64,000 bases of DNA from Methylomonas sp. (GCA_002929135.1 PESC01000024.1:1-64000), one strand, 5' to 3'. Shown: positions 45,384 through 54,333, counted from the stretch's first letter. The notes: generated by a model not told the origin, from the letters alone. Numbers and translations are program-made.

Positions 45384-46450
45384 TCGATCAAATCATCGGC
45401 TTGATAACACTGGCCACTGGCTTGCCCCAGCATTTGCCAGTACAGCATGGGGTTCAAGCCCGTTCCTGGGCGCTTGCACGTCAAATTATTGGCGCTGAAC
45501 CGCTCGCCCGCCGCAATCGCGCTCGCAGCCACCAGGCTTTTGCGGGCGACATCGCGATTGTTCAGCTCGACCGGCTGCGGCAGCTTGCGCGATGAACCCA
45601 ACGCCAGTTCGACCGCGCGTATCGCCGACACCATCTGCTTCAGCTCGTCAGGCTCCAGCGATACGCGATGATCCGGGCCTTTCAGCGCCCGATCCAGCGT
45701 GAAATGCTTCTCGATGACCTGGGCACCGCGTGCGGCAGCGGCAATCGGCACCACCAAACCTTCGGTGTGATCGGAATAACCAGCAGCCAAGCCAAAAGCG
45801 CTGCTCAGGGTAGCCATGGCCCGCAGGTTGACATGGCCGGGTGGCGTGGGATATTCCGTGGTGCAATGCAGCAAGGTCACTTTTTCCCGCAGCAAGCGCT
45901 GACCTTCATCACAAGCGTAAGCCGCTTGAAACGCCGCCAGACTGGGTGACTCGCCCGCCAGATAACCAAACGCCAGAACACCCAGCGCCATTTCGATTTC
46001 ACCGAGTGTTGCCATGCCGGTCGACAGCATGATGTCCTTGCCGGTTTGCGCATGAGCCAGCAAAAAAGGACCGTTGGTGATTTCACCTGATGGAATCTTC
46101 AAGCGATCGACACCCACGTCATTAACCAGAAACGCCAGACTGTCGAAATCGAAAGCCGTTGACAGAAAGGTAATGCCGTTTTTCCGGCAATGGTCGCGCA
46201 GTTGAAAATGAAACTCCGGCTTCAACTCCAGTTTGCGCAGCATGGCCAACTGGCTTTCGCTGGCGCCCGTGGACTGTTGCTGGTATTCGGCTTTACTGGC
46301 TGTCGCAGTCACCAGTTTTTCCGATTTGAAAGTCTGAAACTTGACGGCATCGGCACCCGCCGCAACGGCCACATCGACCAGTTCCAAGGCAAGCGCCAGG
46401 CTACCGTTATGATTGACGCCTGCTTCGGCGATGATGAAGGTTGGTGGCAT
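45380..46450 (-). CDS. legI: Nonulosonate synthase, LegI/NeuB family
   Basis: Condenses a six-carbon 2,4-diacetamido sugar with phosphoenolpyruvate to the nine-carbon acid. The 356-residue protein has a TIM barrel (FIIAEAGVNHNGSLALALEL at the start, KFQTFKSEKLV, IPSGEI, STGMATLGEI, HCTTEYPTPP, GYSDHTEG, EKHFTLDR) and a C-terminal SAF antifreeze-like domain (about 290-350, RSLVAASAIAAGE). Start at MPPTFII (46450); the preceding 115-bp gap holds a dispersed repeat and no good ribosome-binding site. LegI versus sialate synthase is set by context. Confidence 0.88.
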   Translation of the reverse strand: MPPTFIIAEAGVNHNGSLALALELVDVAVAAGADAVKFQTFKSEKLVTATASKAEYQQQSTGASESQLAMLRKLELKPEFHFQLRDHCRKNGITFLSTAFDFDSLAFLVNDVGVDRLKIPSGEITNGPFLLAHAQTGKDIMLSTGMATLGEIEMALGVLAFGYLAGESPSLAAFQAAYACDEGQRLLREKVTLLHCTTEYPTPPGHVNLRAMATLSSAFGLAAGYSDHTEGLVVPIAAAARGAQVIEKHFTLDRALKGPDHRVSLEPDELKQMVSAIRAVELALGSSRKLPQPVELNNRDVARKSLVAASAIAAGERFSANNLTCKRPGTGLNPMLYWQMLGQASGQCYQADDLIE

Positions 46451-46512
46451 GGTGTAAACCCAAGCGGTTGATTGAGGCCAGAAGATTAGCGCATTGTGGC
46501 AACGTGGTCTGG

Positions 46513-46533
46513 TTCCCACGCAGAGTGTGGGAA
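46513..46533. repeat. Dispersed palindromic repeat (copy B)
   Basis: TTCCCAC (46513-46519) and GTGGGAA (46527-46533) flank a 7-nt loop. The element lies in the only sizeable gap inside the leg operon, between legG and legI, and resembles the sequence near 40021. Confidence 0.6.
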
Positions 46534-46565
46534 TCAGCGTTTGCGGTGCCCGGTGTTTATCCCGC

Positions 46566-47723
46566 TCAGCCGCTGATGTCGTAAAAGCGCTTCTTCAAAA
46601 TGCCGGACAAATCCGCTTGTTTGAGTATGGCTTTGATGCGGCCCGATGCACCACCTTGACCGTAAGGATTGTCGGAAGGCGGGATGGATTTGGACAGCGC
46701 CACCTGTAGTGCTGCCTGAATGGCAGCAGCTTGCGGCTGGCAATGAATCACACTGTTCGCACACAGCCTGCCACGCTGGCGGTCGCCGATGTTGACGGTG
46801 GCGACACCGAGGGCGGGTGCTTCGATGATTCCGCTGGAGGAATTGCCGACGACGGCATCGACATGGCGCATCGCCGACAGATAACGCACACTGCCCAACG
46901 ACACGAATACGGCAACCCGATCCGGGTGTTTTGCTCGATAGGCTTCGATCAACCCGGCCATCGCCCGGCCATCGGCATCGGCGTTGCTGTGGGTAAAGAG
47001 GATGTGGGCATCGTCGAAGCCATCCAGTGCTTGCAGCAATGCTTCGAATTGCTCGCCTGCCGTCTGCTTTTCCAGGGTGACGGGATGAAATGTCACCAGA
47101 AAATTCTTAGCACCCAGACGAAAACCAATCGAGTCTTCCAGGGCCGCCCGATCCAGCAATGGCAAACGATGGATGTTGTCCAACCCCGGCGCACCGACAT
47201 TGAATACCCGCTCGGGCTGTTCGCCCAACTGAATCACCCGATGACGGTACGTCTCGGTCGCGGTGAAATGCAGATGCGACAGTTTGGTCAAGGCATGGCG
47301 AATGGCGTCATCCACCGCACCCTCGGACAGTTCGCCGCCGTGGATGTGGGCAAGCGGAATGCGCAGATTCATCGCCGCTTGGGCGGCTGCGAATATCTCG
47401 AAACGGTCGCCCAGCACCACAACAATATCTGGCTGCAACGCCGCCAGCGCATCGGCAAAACCGATCAAACTCAAGCCCATGGCTTTGCTGATGCCCACCG
47501 GTGTATCAGACGACAACAGCATTTCCACCTTGTGACTGATGTTGAAACCGTCGGCGGCAATCTGCTGCCAGGTCGAACCGAATTCCGGTGATAAATGCAT
47601 ACCGGTTGCTACCAGCTGTAATTCAAGACCGGCATCGGCCTGAATGTCTTTCATCAACCAGTAAAGCAAGCCGTAGTCGGCGCGGGAACCGGTGACGACA
47701 CAAATTTTGCGCACGACAGTCAT
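46566..47723 (-). CDS. legG: Hydrolysing NDP-sugar 2-epimerase, LegG/NeuC family
   Basis: Removes the nucleotide and inverts C2 of a diacetamido sugar, giving the substrate for LegI. The 385-residue GT-B-like protein has the family marks TGSRADYGLLYWLM (N-terminus), LGDRFEIFAAA, HIHGGELSEGAVDD, VTFHPVTLEK and GNSSSGIIEAP. Start at the ATG 47723, one base into the legC stop (TGATG); the GTG just before it is less likely. C. jejuni LegG uses a GDP sugar, in line with a GDP route here. Confidence 0.88.
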   Translation of the reverse strand: MTVVRKICVVTGSRADYGLLYWLMKDIQADAGLELQLVATGMHLSPEFGSTWQQIAADGFNISHKVEMLLSSDTPVGISKAMGLSLIGFADALAALQPDIVVVLGDRFEIFAAAQAAMNLRIPLAHIHGGELSEGAVDDAIRHALTKLSHLHFTATETYRHRVIQLGEQPERVFNVGAPGLDNIHRLPLLDRAALEDSIGFRLGAKNFLVTFHPVTLEKQTAGEQFEALLQALDGFDDAHILFTHSNADADGRAMAGLIEAYRAKHPDRVAVFVSLGSVRYLSAMRHVDAVVGNSSSGIIEAPALGVATVNIGDRQRGRLCANSVIHCQPQAAAIQAALQVALSKSIPPSDNPYGQGGASGRIKAILKQADLSGILKKRFYDISG

Positions 47724-48862
47724 CACACCACCACGCTGCTCGGTATGTTGACCAGCCGTTCGGCCAGCCAGCGCGAATGGACAAGGCCATCATGCTGGCA
47801 ATGGCTGTACATCGGCAAATCGGGCATCAATGTCCACAATGGCCGCGTCATCACGCCGTGGCGATGGGTGCAATCCAGAAAGGCGTCGCGCTGTGCCCGG
47901 TCATCGAGCAGCAAGGCGTTCAGCCAATAATTCGATTCCGCGCCGTCCGGTTCGCACACCATGCGCACAGCATTGTCTTCCGCCCAATGGCGATAACGCG
48001 CGGCCAGGCCGCGTTTGCATTCGACAAAACCCGGCAATTGTTCCCGTTGCGCCAAACCCAACGCGGCGTTCAGGTTGGGCATGCGGTAGTTGTAGCCGAT
48101 CTGGTCGTGTGCGAAGTGCCATGCGTGGGCGCATTTGGCGGTGGTGGTGAGGTGTCTGGCTTGCTGTGCCAGCGCATCGTCATCAGTCAGTATCATGCCG
48201 CCGCCGCCGGTGGTAATGATTTTGTTGCCGTTGAAACTGAGCACGCCCAAAGTACCGAAGGTGCCGCAGTGCCTGCCGCTCAACCGGCTGCCCAAGGCTT
48301 CGGCGGCGTCTTCGATCAGCGAAATGCCATAGTCGGCGCAAACAGCCAGTAAACCGTCCATGTCGCATGGATGACCGAAAGTGTGCATCGGCAAACAAAC
48401 AGCGATGCGTTTGCCGCTGGTTTTGTTGAACACGCCATGGTCGCGGCGTTCGGCATGTCGGTGCAAAAATTCGGCAAGCGCGGTCGGCGACAGCCCCAAC
48501 GTCGCCACATCGACATCGACGAATACCGGCTCGGCGCCGCAGTAGTGGATGGCATTGCAGGTGGCGACGAAGGTCACCGCCTGGGTGATGACCTCATCGC
48601 CCGGCCCGACACCCGCCAGCAACAAGGCAATGTGCAGCGCTGCAGTGCCGTTGACGGTGGCAACGGCGTGGCGGGCAGCGCAATAGTCGGCGATCTTGCT
48701 TTCGAATTCGCCGACATAAGACCCGACACTGGACACGAAGGTACTGTCGATTACATCGTTGAGATAGCGTTTTTCATTGCCCAGAAAACGCGGCTCGTGC
48801 AACGGGATGAAGCCATCGGTTTGGTAAATATCCCGAACCGATTGGACGAAATGTTCAAACAT
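47723..48862 (-). CDS. legC: PLP-dependent sugar aminotransferase LegC
   Basis: Adds an amino group at C4 of a 4-keto sugar. The 379-residue DegT/DnrJ/EryC1-type protein has IPLHEPRFLGNEKRYLND at the start (the LegC signature), the PLP lysine in SFNGNKIITTGGGGMI, and an EDAAEALGS segment. It overlaps legB by 8 bp and legG by one base. Confidence 0.92.
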   Translation of the reverse strand: MFEHFVQSVRDIYQTDGFIPLHEPRFLGNEKRYLNDVIDSTFVSSVGSYVGEFESKIADYCAARHAVATVNGTAALHIALLLAGVGPGDEVITQAVTFVATCNAIHYCGAEPVFVDVDVATLGLSPTALAEFLHRHAERRDHGVFNKTSGKRIAVCLPMHTFGHPCDMDGLLAVCADYGISLIEDAAEALGSRLSGRHCGTFGTLGVLSFNGNKIITTGGGGMILTDDDALAQQARHLTTTAKCAHAWHFAHDQIGYNYRMPNLNAALGLAQREQLPGFVECKRGLAARYRHWAEDNAVRMVCEPDGAESNYWLNALLLDDRAQRDAFLDCTHRHGVMTRPLWTLMPDLPMYSHCQHDGLVHSRWLAERLVNIPSSVVV

Positions 48863-49835
48863 TGTAACGGTCGGTTTTGTAGTGTTTGAGGTTGTCGGGA
48901 TTGCAGAACCAGGTGATCGTGCGCTGCAAGCCCTCCTGCAAACTCACCTGCGGCGCAAAGCCAGTCAGCGAGAAAATTTTGCCGTTGTCGCACCACAGGC
49001 GGTTGACTTCGGATTTTTCCGGACGCAGGCGCTGCTCATCAACGATGAACTCAACCTCGCTGGCCATCAGGTTTTTAATCAAATTCAGCGTATCGGCCAC
49101 CGAAATCTCGAAATTGGAGCCGATGTTGACGGTTTCGCCTATCGTGGCGCTGGCTTCGGCCAGGGCGATGAAGCCCCGGCAGGTATCTTCGACGTAATTG
49201 AAATCGCGGGTCGGTGATACGTCGCCCAGTTCGATCTGTCGTTTACCTGCCGCAATCTGGCTGATGATGGTGGGTATCACCGCGCGTGCCGATTGCCTTG
49301 GGCCATAGGTGTTGAAGGGCCGGGCAATGGTCACTGGCAGACCGAAGGCATTGAAGAAACTCATCGCCATGGCATCGGCGGCGATTTTCGAGGCGCTGTA
49401 GGGCGATTGCGGCTGCAACGGGTGGTTTTCGTCGATCGGCACGTACTGCGCGGTGCCGTAAACCTCGCTGGTGGAGGTGTGAATCAGCCGCCGCACTTCG
49501 GCATCGCGGGCCGCCTGGCAGATGTTCAAGGTGCCGCGAATGTTGGTGTCGACGTAACTGTCTGGCGCCTGGTAGGAATACGGGATGGCGATCAGCGCCG
49601 CCAGATGGAACACGGTGTCGATGCCTAGGCAAAGGCTGCGGCAAAACGCCGGATCGCGCACGTCGCCGGCCATGATGTCGATGTCATGCTTGCAACCGAC
49701 CTGTTCCAGCCAGCCCCAGTGGTTGAACGCGTTGTACTGCGCCAATGCCCGCACCCGGCAGCCTTGCGCTACCAACATTTCAGTCAGGTGCGAGCCGATA
49801 AAACCGTCGGCGCCGGTGATTAAAACCTGTTTCAT
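48855..49835 (-). CDS. legB: NAD-dependent 4,6-dehydratase LegB
   Basis: Converts an NDP-GlcNAc to the 4-keto-6-deoxy sugar. The 326-residue SDR-extended protein has the NAD-binding GADGFIGSHL (residues 8-17), the active-site TSTSEVYGTA and YSASK, and the ARPFNTYGPRQSARAVI block shared by LegB. The first methionine of the longer frame was rejected: ATG 49835 overlaps the legF stop by 4 bp and has the right N-terminus. Confidence 0.92.
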   Translation of the reverse strand: MKQVLITGADGFIGSHLTEMLVAQGCRVRALAQYNAFNHWGWLEQVGCKHDIDIMAGDVRDPAFCRSLCLGIDTVFHLAALIAIPYSYQAPDSYVDTNIRGTLNICQAARDAEVRRLIHTSTSEVYGTAQYVPIDENHPLQPQSPYSASKIAADAMAMSFFNAFGLPVTIARPFNTYGPRQSARAVIPTIISQIAAGKRQIELGDVSPTRDFNYVEDTCRGFIALAEASATIGETVNIGSNFEISVADTLNLIKNLMASEVEFIVDEQRLRPEKSEVNRLWCDNGKIFSLTGFAPQVSLQEGLQRTITWFCNPDNLKHYKTDRYNV

Positions 49836-50533
49836 ACCAAGCCTTGTTTGATGTATGCCTCGGCGATAGCCCAGTCTTCTTCGGTGTCGATGTCCAGGCT
49901 TTGAATCGTGTTCATCACCAATGGCACGGTATTGGGCGGATAAAACGATTGGTGTTCCAGCAAATGCCGGGTTTTGCACAAATACATCGCGCCATTGGGC
50001 GTCAACAAGGGAGGCTGTTGCTGGCGGCTGGTCTGGGTGGGTTGCTGCCTGTCCAGTGCCGCCAGATAACCATCGTGGATGCGGAATAGCGTGGTCAAAT
50101 CACGGTGAATCGGCTTGCAGCCAATCACCGCATCGACCGCCGGGCTGGCTGCCATCTCGACCGCCTGACGTATCAGCGCCGCCGTACGAAACGGCGAGGT
50201 GGGCTGCAACCACAGGGTGAATTCGGGGCTGTAGCCATGATGGGCCACAAACCAGACGACAGCATGCTCAATCACCGGCAAGGCCGCCACAGCGTCACCG
50301 GCATACGCCGCAGGCCGCAGAAACGGTACGCTCAAGCCCGCCTGTCGCCCCAGCACGGCGTACTGTTCGGAATCGGTCGACAAAATCGCCAAGCCATCTG
50401 GCAACGCAGCCTGGTTGATGGCCTCTGCCGTCCAGGCCAGCAAAGGCCGCCCCGCCAGCAATTTGATGTTTTTGTCGATTAGGCCTTTGGAACCGGAACG
50501 CGCCGGTACCACGATCAGAATTCGTATCGTCAT
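49832..50533 (-). CDS. legF: CMP-nonulosonate synthetase LegF
   Basis: Activates the nine-carbon acid with CTP. The 233-residue NeuA-family nucleotidyltransferase has the start VPARSGSKGLIDKNIKLLAGRP, the LQPTSPFRT segment, and the C-terminal SLDIDTEEDWAIAE with metal-binding aspartates. Start at ATG 50533, 8 bp after the preceding glycosyltransferase gene. Together with legB, legC, legG, legI, legH and ptmE this completes the CMP-legionaminic acid route. Confidence 0.9.
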   Translation of the reverse strand: MTIRILIVVPARSGSKGLIDKNIKLLAGRPLLAWTAEAINQAALPDGLAILSTDSEQYAVLGRQAGLSVPFLRPAAYAGDAVAALPVIEHAVVWFVAHHGYSPEFTLWLQPTSPFRTAALIRQAVEMAASPAVDAVIGCKPIHRDLTTLFRIHDGYLAALDRQQPTQTSRQQQPPLLTPNGAMYLCKTRHLLEHQSFYPPNTVPLVMNTIQSLDIDTEEDWAIAEAYIKQGLV

Positions 50534-50541
50534 TCGCTTCG

Positions 50542-52230
50542 TCAACAGCTCAATTGATGTGGCAGGTCGGTCGTGGCCTGTTTGTGCGGCTGACCGCAAA
50601 GCCGATAAAACCCGATCAGACGCTGAACCTGGCTGTCCATTGACAATCGTTCGCGGGCTGCCAATACACCTTTACGCAACGCCAACCAATCCAAACCTTG
50701 CAGGACATTGGGCAAGTCGCGCAATTGCTCGGCGGAAATGGCTAAACCACAGCCGTGGCGCTCGACAAATTCAGCCGTCGCCTCGGCACGGTGACTCACC
50801 AGAACCGGAAGACCTGCTTCCAGATACATGAACAATTTAGACGGGATCAGGGTTTTGAAATGTTCCGCCCCAACCAGCAGGGTGTCGGCGTAATCGTAAA
50901 CGATCAGACCCAGGTCATAATCGCTGATGATTTGGGCGATACGCCCTGGTAATTCGCCTTTCAGGAAACGATAGTTCGGGTAGCGTTCGGCCAGTGCCAA
51001 ATGGTCGGCATAAACATCGACATAATCTTCCTCGGCCATTTTCAGCGGATTATTGTAAACATCCAGAGCAAAACCCTGGCCGACGATGGTTTCGACCGTA
51101 TCCAGCAACTGGGCATCGCTGAACAATGCGGCCGGGTGCTTGGCATTCACGGGCGGAATGCCGCCGGCAAACACTAGCCTGGGGCGTTGCGGCACAGGGC
51201 GTTCAGGGTCGGTCGCAACGTAAAACTCCGGCAACGGATAGCACAAAAACTGTAACCAGCGTGATGGCCGACCGGTGCCGCCTAGCAGATCCATGATGCG
51301 GCGACAGCCCTGGTAAACGATGCCGTCGGCATGATGGACCAGATATTGCTCGCACGCCATCTGCACCTGTTGCAATGCAGCGACATCATCGCCCCAGGTT
51401 TGACGCATGTGGGGCAGCAGTTGTGGCAAAGCGTCTGGTGGCAGAAAAAATGAGTTCAAATCCATCAACTCAACAATTTGCTGACCGTCGTCTGGCAAAA
51501 ATGCGTCGATCAACACCGGAATGTGATAGCGGAACAGCCAACCCTGGGTATGCAGCACCACCCCGCGTGCGCCTTGCAACCACAACGAAAAGCTGAGCAG
51601 GTCGGTTGCCAGCACGTCATCGAAATACCCCGACTTGTGTTCCCGCAAATCAGGGTTGAATGTGATAGCAACGGTACGAAAACCCTGGCGACGTAAGCTG
51701 GCACTCATCCGCAACTGGTTGTAATACGCGAGTTTGGCGACAAAAATCACCACCGGCGCGTCACCCGCCAGTAATGCATTCAGGCGTTCGGCCAATTCCC
51801 GGCGATGCCGGGCCAACGCCAGGGCATATGCTTGCTGTACATCGGCGCTGGCGATGCCGAATACACACGCTCCCGCTACCTCGCCGTCATCCTTGGCAAA
51901 CACCTTGAGCGCCGCTTCGCCCACGCTGCCGCGTTGTAGCGGCATCCCACAAAATTGACGGCGACGGGTGGGATTGTCGAGCGGGTCGATCGCCACGCGA
52001 TACGGCAGCGCGGCCAATTGTTCGCACAACAAGGCGGTTAGCGGCGAAATACCACGAATCGTCACCACACCGTTCGGCAGATGGCGTTGCAACACATCAA
52101 GCAAGGCATGTGCGCAGGCCTCATGGTTAAAAGACTCTGCATCCAGCAGTGCGCGCCAATTGCTGCCCAGTGCCGCCAATGCCGTCGGCCTGGCTATGGC
52201 ACTCTCGATAACAGCATCACTGACGTTCAT
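50542..52230 (-). CDS. Putative glycosyltransferase of the GT-B fold
   Basis: A 562-residue protein whose C-terminal third reads like the donor half of a GT-B enzyme (RPRLVFAGGIPP, NYRFLKGELPG, PSKLFMYLEAGLPVLVSHRA). The N-terminal 150 residues are helical and unlike known families; the middle (about 150-330) resembles an acceptor domain. It could attach the CMP-sugar or another sugar to flagellin. No Maf (MAF_flag10) signature is seen. I start at MNVSDAV (52230) because GAGGAG stands nine bases upstream; the longer frame has an unlikely arginine-rich prefix. A 25-bp gap separates it from the small gene upstream. Confidence 0.7.
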   Translation of the reverse strand: MNVSDAVIESAIARPTALAALGSNWRALLDAESFNHEACAHALLDVLQRHLPNGVVTIRGISPLTALLCEQLAALPYRVAIDPLDNPTRRRQFCGMPLQRGSVGEAALKVFAKDDGEVAGACVFGIASADVQQAYALALARHRRELAERLNALLAGDAPVVIFVAKLAYYNQLRMSASLRRQGFRTVAITFNPDLREHKSGYFDDVLATDLLSFSLWLQGARGVVLHTQGWLFRYHIPVLIDAFLPDDGQQIVELMDLNSFFLPPDALPQLLPHMRQTWGDDVAALQQVQMACEQYLVHHADGIVYQGCRRIMDLLGGTGRPSRWLQFLCYPLPEFYVATDPERPVPQRPRLVFAGGIPPVNAKHPAALFSDAQLLDTVETIVGQGFALDVYNNPLKMAEEDYVDVYADHLALAERYPNYRFLKGELPGRIAQIISDYDLGLIVYDYADTLLVGAEHFKTLIPSKLFMYLEAGLPVLVSHRAEATAEFVERHGCGLAISAEQLRDLPNVLQGLDWLALRKGVLAARERLSMDSQVQRLIGFYRLCGQPHKQATTDLPHQLSC

Positions 52231-52255
52231 TGTGAATCGCTCCTCGTCGTTGTGT

Positions 52256-52393
52256 TTATGACTTGACCAGATCGGTAGTCGGCGAGTTGATCCAGGACAG
52301 GCCGACCTTCGTTTGATTCGACAGGTGATAATCTTCGGCAGAAACGCCTGGCGTATCGCGCGGCATGAACAAGGCAATGCGATGAATTTTCAT
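52256..52393 (-). CDS. 45-residue peptide gene coupled to the B12 radical SAM gene
   Basis: An ORF of 45 codons plus TAA whose ATG overlaps the radical SAM gene's TGA (ATGA, 52390-52393), exactly as in the neighbouring coupled pairs. The product opens MKIHRIALFMPRDTP and continues with a polar tail (residues 16-45) ending TTDLVKS. Its first 14 residues resemble the start of the glycosyltransferase at 54334-55488 (MKLEHLGLFMPGNTP; 8 of 14 identical). It could be a real small protein, a peptide substrate of the radical SAM enzyme, or the remains of a glycosyltransferase paralogue. It has no Cys and no clear leader/core border. Too short for ordinary gene calling. Confidence 0.5.
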   Translation of the reverse strand: MKIHRIALFMPRDTPGVSAEDYHLSNQTKVGLSWINSPTTDLVKS

Positions 52394-54321
52394 GCCTGGT
52401 CAGCAGATGGGATGAAAAACTCGTTCCAGCAGATCACTTTTAGCGGCGTCACCTGCTGATACTTGATCTCATCCAGAACATTTTGATATTCGACCCATGG
52501 CAGAATAACCACTACCTGACCCTCAAGCTGCTTGATGTGGTCGGCATCGAGTAGCCGGGCTGGTTTGTTCAAAAACAGTTTATCCATCCGAAACGCTCGG
52601 GTGTCGTATACAGCAGCCACACAGTCCGGGTCGATTGCTATCTCTTGCAGAAACACCGTGGCAAATCGATCGAGAGCGGGGATGAATACTGCTTGCTGCC
52701 GGTTTTCGGCCAAAGCATCCATTTCAGCTTGAAACCGCTGGTAAATCGGTTTCATGTGTGGAATATCCTTGGCTTTCAAATGCATTTTTCGAGCACACTC
52801 AGGGCATAGCACATTGATGCCCTGCACACCAACCGGCCCTCTCAAAACAGGGCCGTTTTCATCCTGTTCAAATGGAAACGACAAATCCATCGTTTGTTGA
52901 TGTAAACAACTCGGGCACTCAATGGTGATGTTCGATTTCCAGTGTTCGACAATTTCGCCAGTCACCACGCGAGTGCAGCGTTTGCGATGATTTTCATCAT
53001 TTAATTCGCGCAGCTTGATATACCAGCTACTATATTCGTCATCACTCATTTCGGTCATATTGACCTGGCTGCTGTACAAATAGCCCGATATATTGCACAG
53101 GCTGCGCATAAATACTTCGCGATCGGCAATCAAGCCTTTTTCCAGCGCATAATGATAAATGGGTGTGCCGGCATAGGGAATTACCGCCGACCAATCGCAG
53201 AAATACAATTGATTTTCTTCCTGAAACTGCAAACTCTCCTGAAGAGTCTCCCGAGTTTCGGCCGGATCGCCGAATAAAAAATTACCTTGAATGCCAATTC
53301 TGGCCTGGCGGACGATCTTGACCGCATCAGCAATCGTTTGTTTGGTGATTTTTTTCTTCATACTGCCCAAAACCACATCGCTGCCGCTTTCGATACCAAA
53401 GGAAATATAATTGCAACCGGTTTCCTTCATCAGTTGCAACATCGGCAAGTCCAATTGATCCATGCGTAATTGGCAAAACCACTGAATATCGATATTGCGC
53501 TGTTTCAATAAATTACAAAACTCGACGACCCGGTCTTTGTTAGCCGAAAATAACTCGTCGTAAATAGAAAAGTTATTGATGCCATAGGTTTGAATATAAC
53601 CTTGGATTTGATCGACCACCCGACTGATGTCGTGCTTTTTATACGTGCCCATGCCGGCATGGTGACAAAACGTACATTTGAAAGGACAGGAGCGACTGGC
53701 CGAGATCGGGAAGGAGCGACCGGCGTCCAGCCGGGTCAGATGATGGGAGAACTGACCATGCTCGCCCTGCAAGCCAATGTGGTCGCGAATGCCAAACGAA
53801 TCCAGATCCGGCAATGGTAATTCATCCAGATTTCTAGGCGACTCACCCTCGCCGGTAAATCGGGGTTTATCGGCATCCCAATACCAGATGCCCGCCACCT
53901 TGCCTGTCTCATCGCCCTCGGCCATCGCTTTCAGCAAGCGGCTGAAAATCAGTTCCCCCTCGCCTACCACCGCATAATCTGGCCGCAAGGTGTTCATCAT
54001 CAATTCACCTTCCACCGAGGTGATTCCGCCACCCAGCACGATAGGCACGTCACTACGGGTCTCCCGAATAGCCTTTATCAGGCGGTCGATCTCGTTGAAT
54101 GCCACGGTCAAGCCGCTGATGCCGACCACATCCACGGCTTCGTGTCGCAAGGTATCTCGCAACGCCGGGTTGCGCCTTTCCATCGGCATGTGATTGAGAT
54201 TCAAGCCCATCACCTCATGCCCCTGCGTCTGGATGTAGGCCGAAATACAGGCCAAACCCAACGGAAAGTACGAGGCATTGGCTTGCGGGTAATAACTGGG
54301 CGAAATCAATAAAACTTTCAT
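52390..54321 (-). CDS. B12-binding-type radical SAM protein with a C-terminal zinc ribbon
   Basis: A 643-residue protein. Residues 1-150 form a Rossmann-like cobalamin-binding-type domain (PLGLACISAYIQTQGHEV, DVVGISGLTVAF, VLGGGIT); the strict DxHxxG motif is not seen. The radical SAM core follows, with the [4Fe-4S] cysteines Cys212, Cys216 and Cys219 in CPFKCTFC and a GIESGSD block near 309. Unusually, a tetracysteine ribbon (Cys469/472 in CPSC and Cys506/509 in CPEC) sits in the C-terminal third. Such enzymes methylate or rearrange unreactive carbons. It lies among glycosyltransferases and legionaminate genes, so a sugar, lipid-linked sugar or flagellin side chain is a plausible substrate. 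The 45-codon ORF follows with ATGA overlap. Function unknown. Confidence 0.85.
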   Translation of the reverse strand: MKVLLISPSYYPQANASYFPLGLACISAYIQTQGHEVMGLNLNHMPMERRNPALRDTLRHEAVDVVGISGLTVAFNEIDRLIKAIRETRSDVPIVLGGGITSVEGELMMNTLRPDYAVVGEGELIFSRLLKAMAEGDETGKVAGIWYWDADKPRFTGEGESPRNLDELPLPDLDSFGIRDHIGLQGEHGQFSHHLTRLDAGRSFPISASRSCPFKCTFCHHAGMGTYKKHDISRVVDQIQGYIQTYGINNFSIYDELFSANKDRVVEFCNLLKQRNIDIQWFCQLRMDQLDLPMLQLMKETGCNYISFGIESGSDVVLGSMKKKITKQTIADAVKIVRQARIGIQGNFLFGDPAETRETLQESLQFQEENQLYFCDWSAVIPYAGTPIYHYALEKGLIADREVFMRSLCNISGYLYSSQVNMTEMSDDEYSSWYIKLRELNDENHRKRCTRVVTGEIVEHWKSNITIECPSCLHQQTMDLSFPFEQDENGPVLRGPVGVQGINVLCPECARKMHLKAKDIPHMKPIYQRFQAEMDALAENRQQAVFIPALDRFATVFLQEIAIDPDCVAAVYDTRAFRMDKLFLNKPARLLDADHIKQLEGQVVVILPWVEYQNVLDEIKYQQVTPLKVICWNEFFIPSADQA

Positions 54322-54333
54322 CGTGTATTACAT

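Noticed and set aside
49836-49979. N-terminal extension of legB
   Set aside because: Would overlap legF by 148 bp and reads as an arginine- and histidine-rich prefix with no family match; the ATG at 49835 has the standard 4-bp overlap.
52231-52377. N-terminal extension of the 562-residue glycosyltransferase
   Set aside because: Overlaps the 45-codon ORF out of frame and has no family features, while ATG 52230 has a good ribosome-binding site.
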